From assembly GCA_014360905.1 (NCBI GenBank), contig JACIWW010000001.1, forward strand, positions 82,692 through 146,691: a stretch of DNA of 64,000 bases, read 5' to 3'. Shown piece after piece: positions 1 to 7,581 of the stretch. The translations under genes were made by a program, and so were the position numbers. Source of the DNA: Chloroflexota bacterium. GTDB lineage: Bacteria > Chloroflexota > Anaerolineae > UBA2200. Each line of letters begins with the position of its first letter. Within the stretch, counting starts at the first letter, position 1. Below the pieces are notes generated by a model, which was not told where the DNA came from, made no database searches, and saw only the letters and a list, made by a program, of their open reading frames with translations.

Positions 1-443
1 TGGTAGGGCTGGATGAACTTTTCGAGTCGCTGTATCAGGCGGATAAGCTGCCCAATGAAGAACTTGGAGCAGAACTGGTCGCAGGGGCACGGAAGCATAA
101 TTATATCCCTGCATCTGCAGAGCGAGACTTTGCAGCAGCGTTGCTGCGGGAGTACCGCAGCTATTACGAACAAAAGCGTACTGGCCAGGCCCCAACAACC
201 AAGCGCGGTGCGCCACGTCCGCAAGTGCCATGGTTTCCTATGATAGATGAAACGCTCTGCGATGGCTGCGACAAATGCCTGCAGTTCTGCAGCAGTGGGG
301 TATACGCCAAGCGGGACAGTGGGGTGGTGTATGTCGTGCAGCCTTTGAATTGCGTTGTAGGCTGCGATGCCTGTGCACGCCTTTGCCCGCACCACGCCAT
401 TACCTTTCCGCCGCGCTCCATCCTGCGCACGATGGGGCGTTAG
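1..443 (+). CDS. 4Fe-4S dicluster ferredoxin-like protein, 5' partial
   Basis: Open in frame from base 3 to the TAG at 441-443, so the true start lies upstream of the window. The C-terminal half has two cluster motifs: CDGCDKCLQFC (C-x2-C-x2-C-x3-C) and CVVGCDACARLCP (C-x3-C-x2-C-x3-C-P). The second has an extra residue between its first two cysteines. The N-terminal ~60 residues form an acidic helical segment that I do not recognise. It is likely a low-potential electron carrier, partner unknown. A tandem paralog follows at 620-865: both share a K-R-T-G linker and a V/I-P-W-F/Y-P element just before the first cluster. Confident about the ferredoxin fold, not about its role. Confidence 0.8.
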   Translation, partial: VGLDELFESLYQADKLPNEELGAELVAGARKHNYIPASAERDFAAALLREYRSYYEQKRTGQAPTTKRGAPRPQVPWFPMIDETLCDGCDKCLQFCSSGVYAKRDSGVVYVVQPLNCVVGCDACARLCPHHAITFPPRSILRTMGR

Positions 444-619
444 CTCTTTACCAAACCATAACTGGAGTGAGCAGCAATTTGACAGAGTGCTCGCCAGGCT
501 CAATACATGCAGAGATAGGTTACATAGTGCGACATGCACGTGGATCATTATTAGGACAGCGAAGGAGGTATTGAAAACGCACGGGAGTACCAAAACAGCA
601 TCTGGGTATACCACGCACG

Positions 620-865
620 TTGATTCCGTGGTATCCAATCATTGATGAAGAGCGTTGCATCGGATGCATGAGTTGTGTCAAAGCTTGTAAGCACAACGTA
701 TTTGACATGGACACGGTTCGGCCCATTGTGGCTAATCCCTACGAATGTGTGGTGTTTTGCCAAAGTTGTAAGTACGTGTGCGAGGCGGGCGCTATTTCCC
801 ATCCGCCCAAAGAGGCAGTGAAAATAGTTATCAAAGAACTGCGCAAGCAGTATCCGCCGAGTTAA
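620..865 (+). CDS. 4Fe-4S ferredoxin-like protein (start uncertain, probable upstream frameshift)
   Basis: The readable ORF carries [16 protein letters not shown] and [17 protein letters not shown], the same two motifs as the preceding gene including the C-x3-C-x2-C-x3-C spacing, so it is a tandem duplicate. The TTG at 620 has no ribosome binding site. Homology to the upstream copy (K-R-T-G, then [10 protein letters not shown]) continues back to base 575, right after an in-frame TGA. An AAGGAGG lies at 562-568 and a TTG at 571. Removing one A from the run at 574-577 would join that TTG to this frame and give M-K-R-T-G. I therefore suspect a one-base frameshift, real or from assembly, and a true 5' end near 571. 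Confidence 0.7.
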   Translation: MIPWYPIIDEERCIGCMSCVKACKHNVFDMDTVRPIVANPYECVVFCQSCKYVCEAGAISHPPKEAVKIVIKELRKQYPPS

Positions 866-907
866 ATGGAATGGTGCGTTGGGAACTCTGCTATAGGGGA
901 AAAGGAT

Positions 908-1333
908 ATGAAGCCGAAGGTTTTGTTTCTCTGTACACACAATTCAGCACGCAGCCAGATAGCTGAAGCTTTCCTGAAAAAATACGCTGGAGACCGTTTT
1001 GAGGTGTACAGCGCTGGGCTGGAGCCTACCGCGATCCACCCATACGCCAAACAAGTAATGGAAGAAATCGGTATCTCTATGGACGGACATTATGCCAAAA
1101 GCGTGCAGCAATGGTTGGGGCAGGTGCATTTTTCTTACTTGATCACGGTGTGCGCAAAGGCAGAAGAAAGGTGTCCTATTTTCCCAGGTATGGGTCAGCG
1201 CTTATCCTGGCCATTTGACGATCCGGCTGCTTTTGAAGGAAGCGAAGAAGAGAAGCTGAACAAATTCCGGCAAGTCCGGGATCAGATCGAACAACGCATC
1301 AGAGAATGGTTGGCAGACAAGCATAAGCCATGA
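908..1333 (+). CDS. arsC: Low-molecular-weight phosphatase / thioredoxin-type arsenate reductase ArsC
   Basis: About 141 aa, the usual length for the family. The P-loop CTHNSARS (C-x5-R) lies near residue 9, and the acid loop W-P-F-D-D-P carries the catalytic Asp. These are typical of the LMW-PTPase fold used by thioredoxin-coupled ArsC, and a further cysteine (C-A-K-A-E-E-R-C) could serve the redox relay. The reaction would be reduction of arsenate to arsenite or dephosphorylation of tyrosine phosphate; the sequence alone cannot decide, but the surrounding thiol-redox genes favour arsenate reductase. The ATG at 908 is preferred over a longer in-frame start at 866 because AGGGGAAAAGG precedes it. 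Confidence 0.85.
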   Translation: MKPKVLFLCTHNSARSQIAEAFLKKYAGDRFEVYSAGLEPTAIHPYAKQVMEEIGISMDGHYAKSVQQWLGQVHFSYLITVCAKAEERCPIFPGMGQRLSWPFDDPAAFEGSEEEKLNKFRQVRDQIEQRIREWLADKHKP

Positions 1334-1391
1334 ACATTGCTACAGTTGAGGTCAGCAATATACAAAATATCCTCAAAAATGGAGCTAGACA

Positions 1392-3017
1392 ATGCATAAC
1401 TGGGTATACATCCTGCGTAATAAAATAGAAACTGTAGGGCTCGTCTTGCTGCTGCTCATCTTAGTTGCTGAGATGGAAAGTGGCGTTCATGCCGATGGCG
1501 TGGTGTATCTGTTCTATTTCTACGACCCCAATTGTCCGGTGTGTCAGGACATTCATGAGAGTGTCCTGGAGCCATTGCTTGCTGCTTACGAGGGACGCGT
1601 TGTCGCTCATGAACTCAATATGGCTGACGCCGCGAACTTTGAGTTCTTGCTTGACCTGGAGAAGCGCTTTGGCGTCACCAATCCGGGCATTCCCGAGATC
1701 TTTGTCGGCGAAGACGTCCTGATTGGCCCAGAGGAAATCAGCACCCGCCTGAAAGAGCGTGTGGACTACTACCTAGCGCAGGGCGGCGTGGAACTCCCTG
1801 TCGAACCACCGGCTGCAGCCCCCACCCCCACGCCAGAGTGCACTGAATGCACTGCCATCCATGAAGCACAGCGCACCGCAATGGCTGCCATGCAGACACC
1901 CTCACCGCAATGGACGGCTACTCCCGTATCAGGCGAAAGACCACCCATTTATGTCGCTTGGTTCTACCAACCTGGCTGCGACCTCTGTGAACGGAAGGAG
2001 CATGATCTGCAGTACATCCTAAACAAATATCCGCAAGTAAAAGTGCAGCGCTTTAACGTGAAGGAAGAGATGGCACTGAACCAGTACCTGTGTCTCAAGG
2101 CCAAAGTACCGGAGGAGCGACACCTCACCGCTCCAGCATTCTTTGTCGCGGATTCAGCCTTAGTCGGAACAGAGATCACCGGATCCAGCATGGAGGAGTT
2201 GATCCGCCCTTACCTCGAAACAGGAGCACCAGAACCTTGGACAGGCTATGAAGCGCAGAAAGAAGTCGTTGAAAAGACCATCTTGGAACGCTTCCGTTCG
2301 CTGGGCCTGTGGACTGTGATCGGAGCGGGACTGCTAGATGGCCTGAACCCCTGTGCTTTTGCTACAATGATCTTCCTCGTTTCCTACCTCTCGGTGCGCA
2401 AGCGACAAGGGCGCGAGATCATCGCCACCGGCGCCGCATTCACAATAGGGGTATTTTTCGCCTACCTCGGGGTAGGATTGGGCATGCTCAAGTTTCTCAC
2501 CTCGCTGCCGGTGCTAAGTACAATGGGCAAGTGGATCTACGGCTTCACACTGGTGCTCTGTCTGGGCCTGGCTTGGGGTAGCTTCAGCGATTACCGCAAA
2601 GCCAAGCAAGGACAACTGGAAGACATGAGTCTAAAGTTACCCGATCGGATGCGTGGTTGGATACGCTACCTAATCCGCGAGGGTTCTCGGGCGCGGAATT
2701 ACATAGCGGCCTCTTTGGTGCTGGGTTTTATTGTCTCCATTGTCGAGCTGGCTTGCACCGGACAAGTGTATCTACCCACGATCATTTTCGTGTTGGGTCT
2801 GCCGGAATGGCGTGCCAGAGCGGTTTCCGCGCTGCTTACCTACAACTTGATGTTCATCACACCTTTGATCTTCGTTTTCTTGCTCGTCTATTTCGGAACG
2901 ACTTCTCAACAACTCACGCGCTGGATGATGCGACGAGCCGCAGCAGTCAAGCTAGGCACTGCAGCGCTCTTCTTGCTGCTGGCGGGATGGTTGGGCTACA
3001 GCATCGCTGCGTTATAA
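1392..3017 (+). CDS. Membrane thiol-redox fusion: two thioredoxin-like domains plus CcdA/DsbD-like transmembrane domain
   Basis: A 541-aa protein. An N-terminal hydrophobic segment (about residues 15-30) is followed by a thioredoxin-like domain with CPVC (about 48-51), a Pro/Thr linker with C-T-E-C, a second thioredoxin-like domain with CDLC (about 200-203), and a multi-helix domain from about residue 300 to the end. That membrane part has N-P-C-A-F and a later E-L-A-C-T-G, resembling the paired cysteines that CcdA/DsbD use to move electrons across the membrane. Expected role: carry reducing power from cytoplasmic thioredoxin to extracytoplasmic disulfides. A paralog lacking the first thioredoxin domain lies at 5382-6605. 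The double N-terminal domain is unusual. Confidence 0.8.
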   Translation: MHNWVYILRNKIETVGLVLLLLILVAEMESGVHADGVVYLFYFYDPNCPVCQDIHESVLEPLLAAYEGRVVAHELNMADAANFEFLLDLEKRFGVTNPGIPEIFVGEDVLIGPEEISTRLKERVDYYLAQGGVELPVEPPAAAPTPTPECTECTAIHEAQRTAMAAMQTPSPQWTATPVSGERPPIYVAWFYQPGCDLCERKEHDLQYILNKYPQVKVQRFNVKEEMALNQYLCLKAKVPEERHLTAPAFFVADSALVGTEITGSSMEELIRPYLETGAPEPWTGYEAQKEVVEKTILERFRSLGLWTVIGAGLLDGLNPCAFATMIFLVSYLSVRKRQGREIIATGAAFTIGVFFAYLGVGLGMLKFLTSLPVLSTMGKWIYGFTLVLCLGLAWGSFSDYRKAKQGQLEDMSLKLPDRMRGWIRYLIREGSRARNYIAASLVLGFIVSIVELACTGQVYLPTIIFVLGLPEWRARAVSALLTYNLMFITPLIFVFLLVYFGTTSQQLTRWMMRRAAAVKLGTAALFLLLAGWLGYSIAAL

Positions 3018-3060
3018 TTCTGTACAGAAGGAAAGGGGAAATCTCATAAAGGTACACACA

Positions 3061-3639
3061 TTGACTCTGCTGCTATTGGCAGGAGTGCTCTTGCTAGGCT
3101 GTGGGGCATGTAGCAGCCAGGCAACGCCGGCCGCCGTATCCAAGCCCACAGAAGGCGTGGCCATGGCAAGCGCTTCTCCAACACCTGAGGAAATTATCCA
3201 GGTTACCGTCGTTGAGCCGGTCAGCCAAGTCATTCGCAATGACACCTACTACTTCGATAACTGCAGTGGCACAGAGGAACGGCGCCAAGCTTTGAGCACG
3301 GTTGCCCAAGTGCAGAAAAGCCTCACTCTAGGGGCCGAAGCTAAAGCAATGGAGAGCGGCCAAGGGACCGCCATATCGGAAGAGTGCCGTGCTAAACTGA
3401 CGCTTGAGATTGAGAAGGCGTATCAGGATAGATTGGCTGCTATCCAAGCCGATCTCGCGCAGGAGGAAATGGTGGCGGGAGCGTACTCGCGCTTCAACTA
3501 TACTATCATCTGGGAGGAACAACGATTTAGTTCCACCGTATCCCTTACACTCGATGGACAGTCTTATACTATACCCTATACCCTGACCCTGTTTGTGCCA
3601 AGCCTGGGAAGCGCTAAATCAATCCCTTGCTCTGGTTGA
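3061..3639 (+). CDS. Lipoprotein of unknown function, possible C-terminal UGA-selenocysteine
   Basis: A type II signal peptide (LLLAGVLLLGCGAC) precedes a Thr/Pro-poor linker and a region with N-D-T-Y-Y-F-D-N-C-S-G, then a beta-rich tail. I do not recognise a named family. The TTG start is chosen for AAAGG eight bases upstream; an in-frame ATA at 3046 sits at better spacing from AGGGG. The ORF stops at TGA 3637-3639 after P-C-S-G, but the next codons are ATG CGC TAA, so readthrough would give a U-M-R C-terminus. A perfect 7-bp hairpin (3655-3661 with 3666-3672, loop AGTT) follows at SECIS-like distance. This is weak evidence compared with the other candidates. Confidence 0.65.
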   Translation: MTLLLLAGVLLLGCGACSSQATPAAVSKPTEGVAMASASPTPEEIIQVTVVEPVSQVIRNDTYYFDNCSGTEERRQALSTVAQVQKSLTLGAEAKAMESGQGTAISEECRAKLTLEIEKAYQDRLAAIQADLAQEEMVAGAYSRFNYTIIWEEQRFSSTVSLTLDGQSYTIPYTLTLFVPSLGSAKSIPCSG

Positions 3640-3654
3640 ATGCGCTAACAAAAC

Positions 3655-3672
3655 GCCTGCCAGTTGGCAGGC
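3655..3672 (+). promoter_or_regulatory. Perfect hairpin after UGA 3637
   Basis: GCCTGCC pairs with GGCAGGC around loop AGTT. It is not followed by a T tract, so it is a poor intrinsic terminator. The loop begins 23 nt after the TGA of the lipoprotein gene and has G in its second position, which satisfies bacterial SECIS rules. It may equally be an intercistronic mRNA structure. Confidence 0.45.
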
Positions 3673-3698
3673 ATAAAAGAACAAGGAAACAATTGTCT

Positions 3699-4214
3699 AT
3701 GCGTTCATCACTCTATCGCTGGCTGGTCGGGTTGCTCGTGCTTGCTGCGGTTGTAGCCATTTTGGCACTAAAAACTCGTGGCACAACAAGCAATATTTCC
3801 AACTTGCCTGCTAAAGAGATGGCGTCTGCGACCACATCACTGACACCAACGCCATCTCCTCTTAGTGAGGAGGCAGACCCATTTCCGAGCAAAGCAGATC
3901 CAGCTACCCAGATCGAATGGGTGCTGCGCCACAAGAAGCCAGCCATGATCCTTTTCCACAGCAACCTTTGCCGGCCCTGTCTAATGATGGAAGCCTTGGT
4001 GCAGATGGTGCGACGCGACTACGAGCCCACTGTCGTGTTCATCGAAATCGTCATTGACGATCCGGCCAACGCTGACCTGGTCCGCGCCGCGCGCATTGGC
4101 AGCATCCCAGCTTCCTTATTCGTGGACCGCTCCGGACAAGTCAAACGGGTTGTTGGCTTAATGAAGCAACAGGACCTGCGTGCTGAACTGGCTAGACTAA
4201 TGAGTGAGGAATGA
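3699..4214 (+). CDS. Membrane-anchored thioredoxin-like protein
   Basis: About 171 aa. One N-terminal transmembrane segment (W-L-V-G-L-L-V-L-A-A-V-V-A-I-L-A-L) is followed by a Ser/Thr/Pro linker, then a thioredoxin fold with N-L-C-R-P-C-L-M-M near residues 93-96 and a cis-Pro region G-S-I-P-A-S. It should act as an extracytoplasmic thiol-disulfide reductant or isomerase, a natural acceptor for the CcdA-like membrane proteins on either side. The ATG at 3699 is chosen over 3627 because it directly precedes the signal-anchor and AAGGAA lies upstream. Confidence 0.8.
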   Translation: MRSSLYRWLVGLLVLAAVVAILALKTRGTTSNISNLPAKEMASATTSLTPTPSPLSEEADPFPSKADPATQIEWVLRHKKPAMILFHSNLCRPCLMMEALVQMVRRDYEPTVVFIEIVIDDPANADLVRAARIGSIPASLFVDRSGQVKRVVGLMKQQDLRAELARLMSEE

Positions 4215-4224
4215 GGCGGTAACC

Positions 4225-5319
4225 ATGCGCAGATACAGATGCTGTTTCCAAATTTCCATAGCAAAGGCTGCCGTCTTCCTGCTGCTGGCAATACTGCTTA
4301 TCGGCTGCTCGGGGGACACTGTAAACCAACCTGCACCGACCATTATCCCGGTGGCGCCCAGCAGGGCATTTCCGACGGCTACGAAACCCGTGTCGCCCAC
4401 AACAGTTCCACCTACGCCGACAAAGGCTATACTGTTGCCCCCTACCCCAACGCCACCGTTGCAAGGCGTAGCGAGGCTTACTATCCTATATACCAACGAT
4501 ACACGGGGCTATGTAGACCCCTGCGGCTGAGGAGTTCCCATGGGTGGAGTAGCCCGGCGGGCTACCGCAATCGAGTATCTTCGCGAACAAGCAGGCGAAC
4601 ACGTGCTCGTGTTGGATGCAGGAAACACGCTTTTGGGGGAAAGATTGGCTTTTGAAACCAAGGGGCGCATTATTGTGGAAGCGATGAATGCCATGGGATA
4701 TGACGCCCTCACTGTGGGCACCTTGGAATTGAGCCAGGGAATCCAAGTGCTCCAGGAGCGTGCAAAGGAGGCAAATTTTGCCATCCTCTCTTGCAACATC
4801 CTCGATACGCAGAGCGAGAAGCCTCTCTTCACGCCCTATATCATCGTGCAACGAGACGGCTTGCGCTATGGCATTATCGGTGTTAGTGAACCGGAGATAG
4901 TCAATTTGGCAGACATCGCCCAAACAGCTAAGGCCCTGGATCCCATACAGAGCCTGCAGAGATATTTGCCTGAGGTGCAAGAGCACAGCGATGTGATCAT
5001 CGTGCTCTCGCATCTAGGCCTAGAAGGAGACAAGGCTCTAGCTCAAGCCATACCAGACATTGACGTGATTGTGGGAGGAAGGTCAAGGAGGCTTCTCCGA
5101 GCGCCTGAAATGGTGGGCTCGACGATCATTGTGCAGGCAGGATATGATGGAGAATGGCTGGGCAAGTTGGGTGTAACAGTTACAGCTGAGGGCACGCTTG
5201 TTGACCCTTGGGTGGATATTATACCTCTTGGACCAGATATTGCCGACCATCCGGAGTTGGCAGCTCTTGTCGCACGCTATAACCAGCTCTACCCGCCGCC
5301 AACGCCCGGTGCCCATTGA
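4225..5319 (+). CDS. Selenocysteine-containing 5'-nucleotidase/metallophosphatase-like lipoprotein
   Basis: Two ORFs in the same frame are separated only by TGA at 4528-4530; together they encode one 364-aa protein with Sec102. The first part is a lipoprotein signal (LLLAILLIGCSG), a T-P-T-P linker and I-L-Y-T-N-D-T-R-G-Y. The second starts G-V-P-M-G-G-V-A-R-R-A-T and continues as a metallophosphatase-like domain. Related proteins, as I recall them, carry P-C-G-C before G-G-(L/M)-A-R-R, so UGA sits where a cysteine is expected. Usual metal ligands are altered: the N-D-T-H-G, D-A-G-D, G-N-H-E and G-G-H-S motifs read N-D-T-R-G, D-A-G-N, G-T-L-E and G-G-R-S. Phosphoesterase activity is therefore doubtful and a thiol/selenol redox role more likely. 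A hairpin at 4549-4565 is the candidate SECIS. Confidence 0.82.
4528..4565 (+). promoter_or_regulatory. UGA codon and candidate bacterial SECIS element
   Basis: The UGA at 4528-4530 is followed after 18 nt by a perfect 7-bp stem, 4549-4555 (GTAGCCC) with 4559-4565 (GGGCTAC), enclosing triloop GGC. The loop starts 25 nt after the UGA and begins with G-G, matching published bacterial SECIS criteria. The stem lies inside conserved coding sequence (G-V-A-R-R-A-T), as bacterial SECIS elements must. Confidence 0.7.
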
Positions 5320-5381
5320 GCGAGATAGCCTCCTATTTCACTTGCTCGCCAGAGCAATGGCTTAGACAGGGTGTAGAGATA

Positions 5382-6605
5382 ATGTGGCATAAGAAATACA
5401 CAGTCCTATACCACATAGCTGCCACTGCAGGGATACTGCTTGTCGTTGCTCTGCTGTGGAATAGCGGCATCGCAATGCACCTGCGTTTCCTCAAAGCTGG
5501 CGCTGCCCAAAGTTCGGCGGAATCTCCCCCCATATACCTGGTATACTTCTACCAACCGGGTTGTGACCTATGCGCAAAGGCAGATCGCGATGTCGAATAC
5601 GTCGCGAGCAGGTATCCTCAGGTGAAAGTGCGCCGGCTGAACATCCGTGAAGAGGCTGCCTTTAACCAGTATCTCTGTCTCCGCGCTGGCGTGCCAGAAG
5701 AGAGGCATCTTGTCGCTCCCGCCGTTTTTGTTGGCGATGACTACCTAGTTGGTCTGAGCCAAATCGGCGCTCGCCCCCTCGAAGAACTGATCAAGCCGTA
5801 TCTCGCTTCAGGTTCACCGGAGCTCTGGGCCGACTGGGAAGCAGGCAAACAAGTTGCCGAGGAGGCGATTGTGCAGCGTTTTCGTTCTCTCGGACTGCTG
5901 ACCGTAGTTGGCGCCGGGCTGTTGGATGGCATTAACCCCTGTGCCTTTGCCACCATGATTTTCCTCATCTCCTACCTTTCGGTACGTAAGCGACAGGGAC
6001 GTGAGTTGCTGGCTACCGGAGCTGCTTTTGCTACCGGCGTCTTCCTGGCCTATCTGGCCATGGGGTTGGGGCTTCTGCAATTTCTTACTGCACTGCCGAT
6101 GCTTGATGTCATTGGCAAATGGGTTTACGGCCTCACCATGCTGCTGTGTCTGGGCTTGGCTTGGGGAAGTTTTGCCGATTACCGCAAGGCACGAGAAGGA
6201 CGTCTGGAGGATATGAGTTTGAAGCTGCCAGACTACCTACGCGGATGGTCGAGACGCTTGATTCGCGAAGGATCGCGAGCAAGGAACTTTGTGTTGGCCT
6301 CGCTGGTTTTGGGAGCAGCGGTATCTATCGTGGAGCTAGCTTGCACCGGCCAGGTTTACCTGCCTACGATCATTTTCGTGTTGGGCTTGAAAGAGTGGCG
6401 GGCACGAGCAGGTCTGGCTTTGCTCATGTACAACGTGATGTTCATCCTACCACTGGTCATCGTCTTCCTGCTGGTGTACTTGGGCACTACTTCCCAGCAA
6501 CTGTTGCATTGGATGAACCGCAGGGCTGCTGCGGTCAAATTGGGGACAGCCGTCCTGTTTGCGTTGCTGGCCGTCTGGCTGGGCTACAGCATCATTGTTT
6601 TCTAG
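5382..6605 (+). CDS. Thioredoxin-like plus CcdA/DsbD-like membrane protein
   Basis: About 407 aa and closely similar to the C-terminal 350 residues of the protein at 1392-3017. It has a signal-anchor, one thioredoxin-like domain with P-G-C-D-L-C-A, then the multi-helix domain with N-P-C-A-F-A-T-M-I-F and E-L-A-C-T-G-Q-V-Y. It lacks the first CPVC domain of its paralog. Expected function: transfer of electrons across the membrane to extracytoplasmic redox proteins. The ATG at 5382 is chosen rather than an upstream TTG at 5316 because the signal-anchor begins just after it. Two such paralogs flank the tethered thioredoxin and the selenoprotein, suggesting dedicated reductants. Confidence 0.8.
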   Translation: MWHKKYTVLYHIAATAGILLVVALLWNSGIAMHLRFLKAGAAQSSAESPPIYLVYFYQPGCDLCAKADRDVEYVASRYPQVKVRRLNIREEAAFNQYLCLRAGVPEERHLVAPAVFVGDDYLVGLSQIGARPLEELIKPYLASGSPELWADWEAGKQVAEEAIVQRFRSLGLLTVVGAGLLDGINPCAFATMIFLISYLSVRKRQGRELLATGAAFATGVFLAYLAMGLGLLQFLTALPMLDVIGKWVYGLTMLLCLGLAWGSFADYRKAREGRLEDMSLKLPDYLRGWSRRLIREGSRARNFVLASLVLGAAVSIVELACTGQVYLPTIIFVLGLKEWRARAGLALLMYNVMFILPLVIVFLLVYLGTTSQQLLHWMNRRAAAVKLGTAVLFALLAVWLGYSIIVF

Positions 6606-6654
6606 GAAACCAGCGGTGATTGTGACGGACTCGCTATAAGGAGAAAACACGGCC

Positions 6655-7326
6655 ATGGAATGGGATTTTTCGGCAGTAGCCAATGTCTCGTTGTGGGCTT
6701 ATCTGATTGTCTTTACCCGGGGGGTGTTGACTAGCATTGGGCCATGCAACATGGCCATGATCCCGCTAGTTATCGCCTTCGTCGCAGGGCAGAAGCAGAT
6801 TAGCCGTTGGCGCAGTCTGACCCTCTCTGGAGCGTTCGCCCTGGGGCTGGCGATTACCTTCACAGCTCTGGGAGTGCTCGCCGCCCTGGTGGGGCGGATT
6901 ATTGGTGCAGGTGGCCTGTGGTACTATGTCATGGCAGCGGTGTGCATTATCATGGGCTTGCAGTGGATGGGAGTCGTTTCGCTTCCCCTGCCAGACTGGG
7001 GTGCCGGACAGCGCGAAAAGATCAAGCGACGTGGTATGATGGGAGCATTACTGCTCGGCCTGGTCTCAGGCTTCGTTGCCTCTGGCTGCGCCATGCCTGC
7101 GCTGATTGCTATTCTCACGCTTGTCATGTCCAAGGGTGCGCTAGCCTACGGCGCGAGCCTGCTCCTGATGTACGGAGCTGGGCGTGGTGTGCCTATCGTC
7201 TTGCTCGGCACCTTTGCGGGTTGGACGAAACTCATGCCTAAGAGGTCGGCATGGACAGCTCGGATTGAGCAATTGAGTGGGGCATTCATGGTCCTAATCG
7301 GATTGTATTTCCTATGGAGTGCTTGA
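6655..7326 (+). CDS. ccdA: Cytochrome c biogenesis protein CcdA-like thiol-redox transporter
   Basis: A 223-aa protein with about six transmembrane helices, as in CcdA. The two conserved cysteine regions are visible: S-I-G-P-C-N-M-A-M-I-P in the first helix and A-S-G-C-A-M-P-A-L in the fourth. CcdA passes reductant from cytoplasmic thioredoxin to extracytoplasmic thioredoxin-like proteins. AAGGAG lies upstream of the ATG. It is a third member of the membrane thiol-redox class in 6 kb, but from a different subfamily than the two fusion proteins. Confidence 0.88.
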   Translation: MEWDFSAVANVSLWAYLIVFTRGVLTSIGPCNMAMIPLVIAFVAGQKQISRWRSLTLSGAFALGLAITFTALGVLAALVGRIIGAGGLWYYVMAAVCIIMGLQWMGVVSLPLPDWGAGQREKIKRRGMMGALLLGLVSGFVASGCAMPALIAILTLVMSKGALAYGASLLLMYGAGRGVPIVLLGTFAGWTKLMPKRSAWTARIEQLSGAFMVLIGLYFLWSA

Positions 7327-7354
7327 CGACCAAAGCACTAGAAAGTGGATGGTG

Positions 7355-7564
7355 ATGAAGAAAGCATTGGTAGTCCCTTTGAGCGACCAGGAGCTTCTTG
7401 AGCTGTGTCGCGTTCTGCTCGACCGTGATGAGAGGGGCGCCCTGCAATTCTTGGACGAACATCTCAAGCACCCAGCAAACGAGGCGCTAGCAGGCGGTTG
7501 AAAGGTGCTCATCGAGGTGCCTGGGTCAGGCATCAAAGAGGTGCCCGGCAAACGCCTGTTCTGA
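7355..7564 (+). CDS. Small selenocysteine-containing protein (candidate)
   Basis: A short ORF from ATG 7355 (alternatives 7319, 7349) ends at TGA 7499-7501 after A-L-A-G-G. Reading through gives A-L-A-G-G-U-K-V-L-I-E-V-P-G-S-G-I and a stop at 7562-7564, a 69-aa protein with Sec49. The read-through part has well-formed coding character and fills the otherwise empty space to the next gene at 7582. The N-terminal part is an acidic helix pair (L-S-D-Q-E-L-L-E-L, D-R-D-E-R-G-A-L-Q-F-L). I recognise no named family. A SECIS-like hairpin follows at 7516-7534. Its place between a CcdA and an Fe-S protein suggests a redox role. Without Sec decoding it would be a 48-aa peptide. Confidence 0.65.
7499..7534 (+). 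promoter_or_regulatory. UGA codon and candidate bacterial SECIS element
   Basis: UGA 7499-7501 is followed 14 nt later by an 8-bp stem (7516-7523 with 7527-7534, one G-U pair) capped by triloop GGT. The loop starts 22 nt after the UGA and begins with G-G. The geometry is nearly the same as at 4528-4565. Confidence 0.65.
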
Positions 7565-7581
7565 AATCCCATGAGACGATC

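Noticed and set aside
5317..5328. TGA-GCG-AGA-TAG at the end of the metallophosphatase-like gene, resembling another U-x-x-stop
   Set aside because: No hairpin at the right distance and no conserved Cys context; chance pattern.
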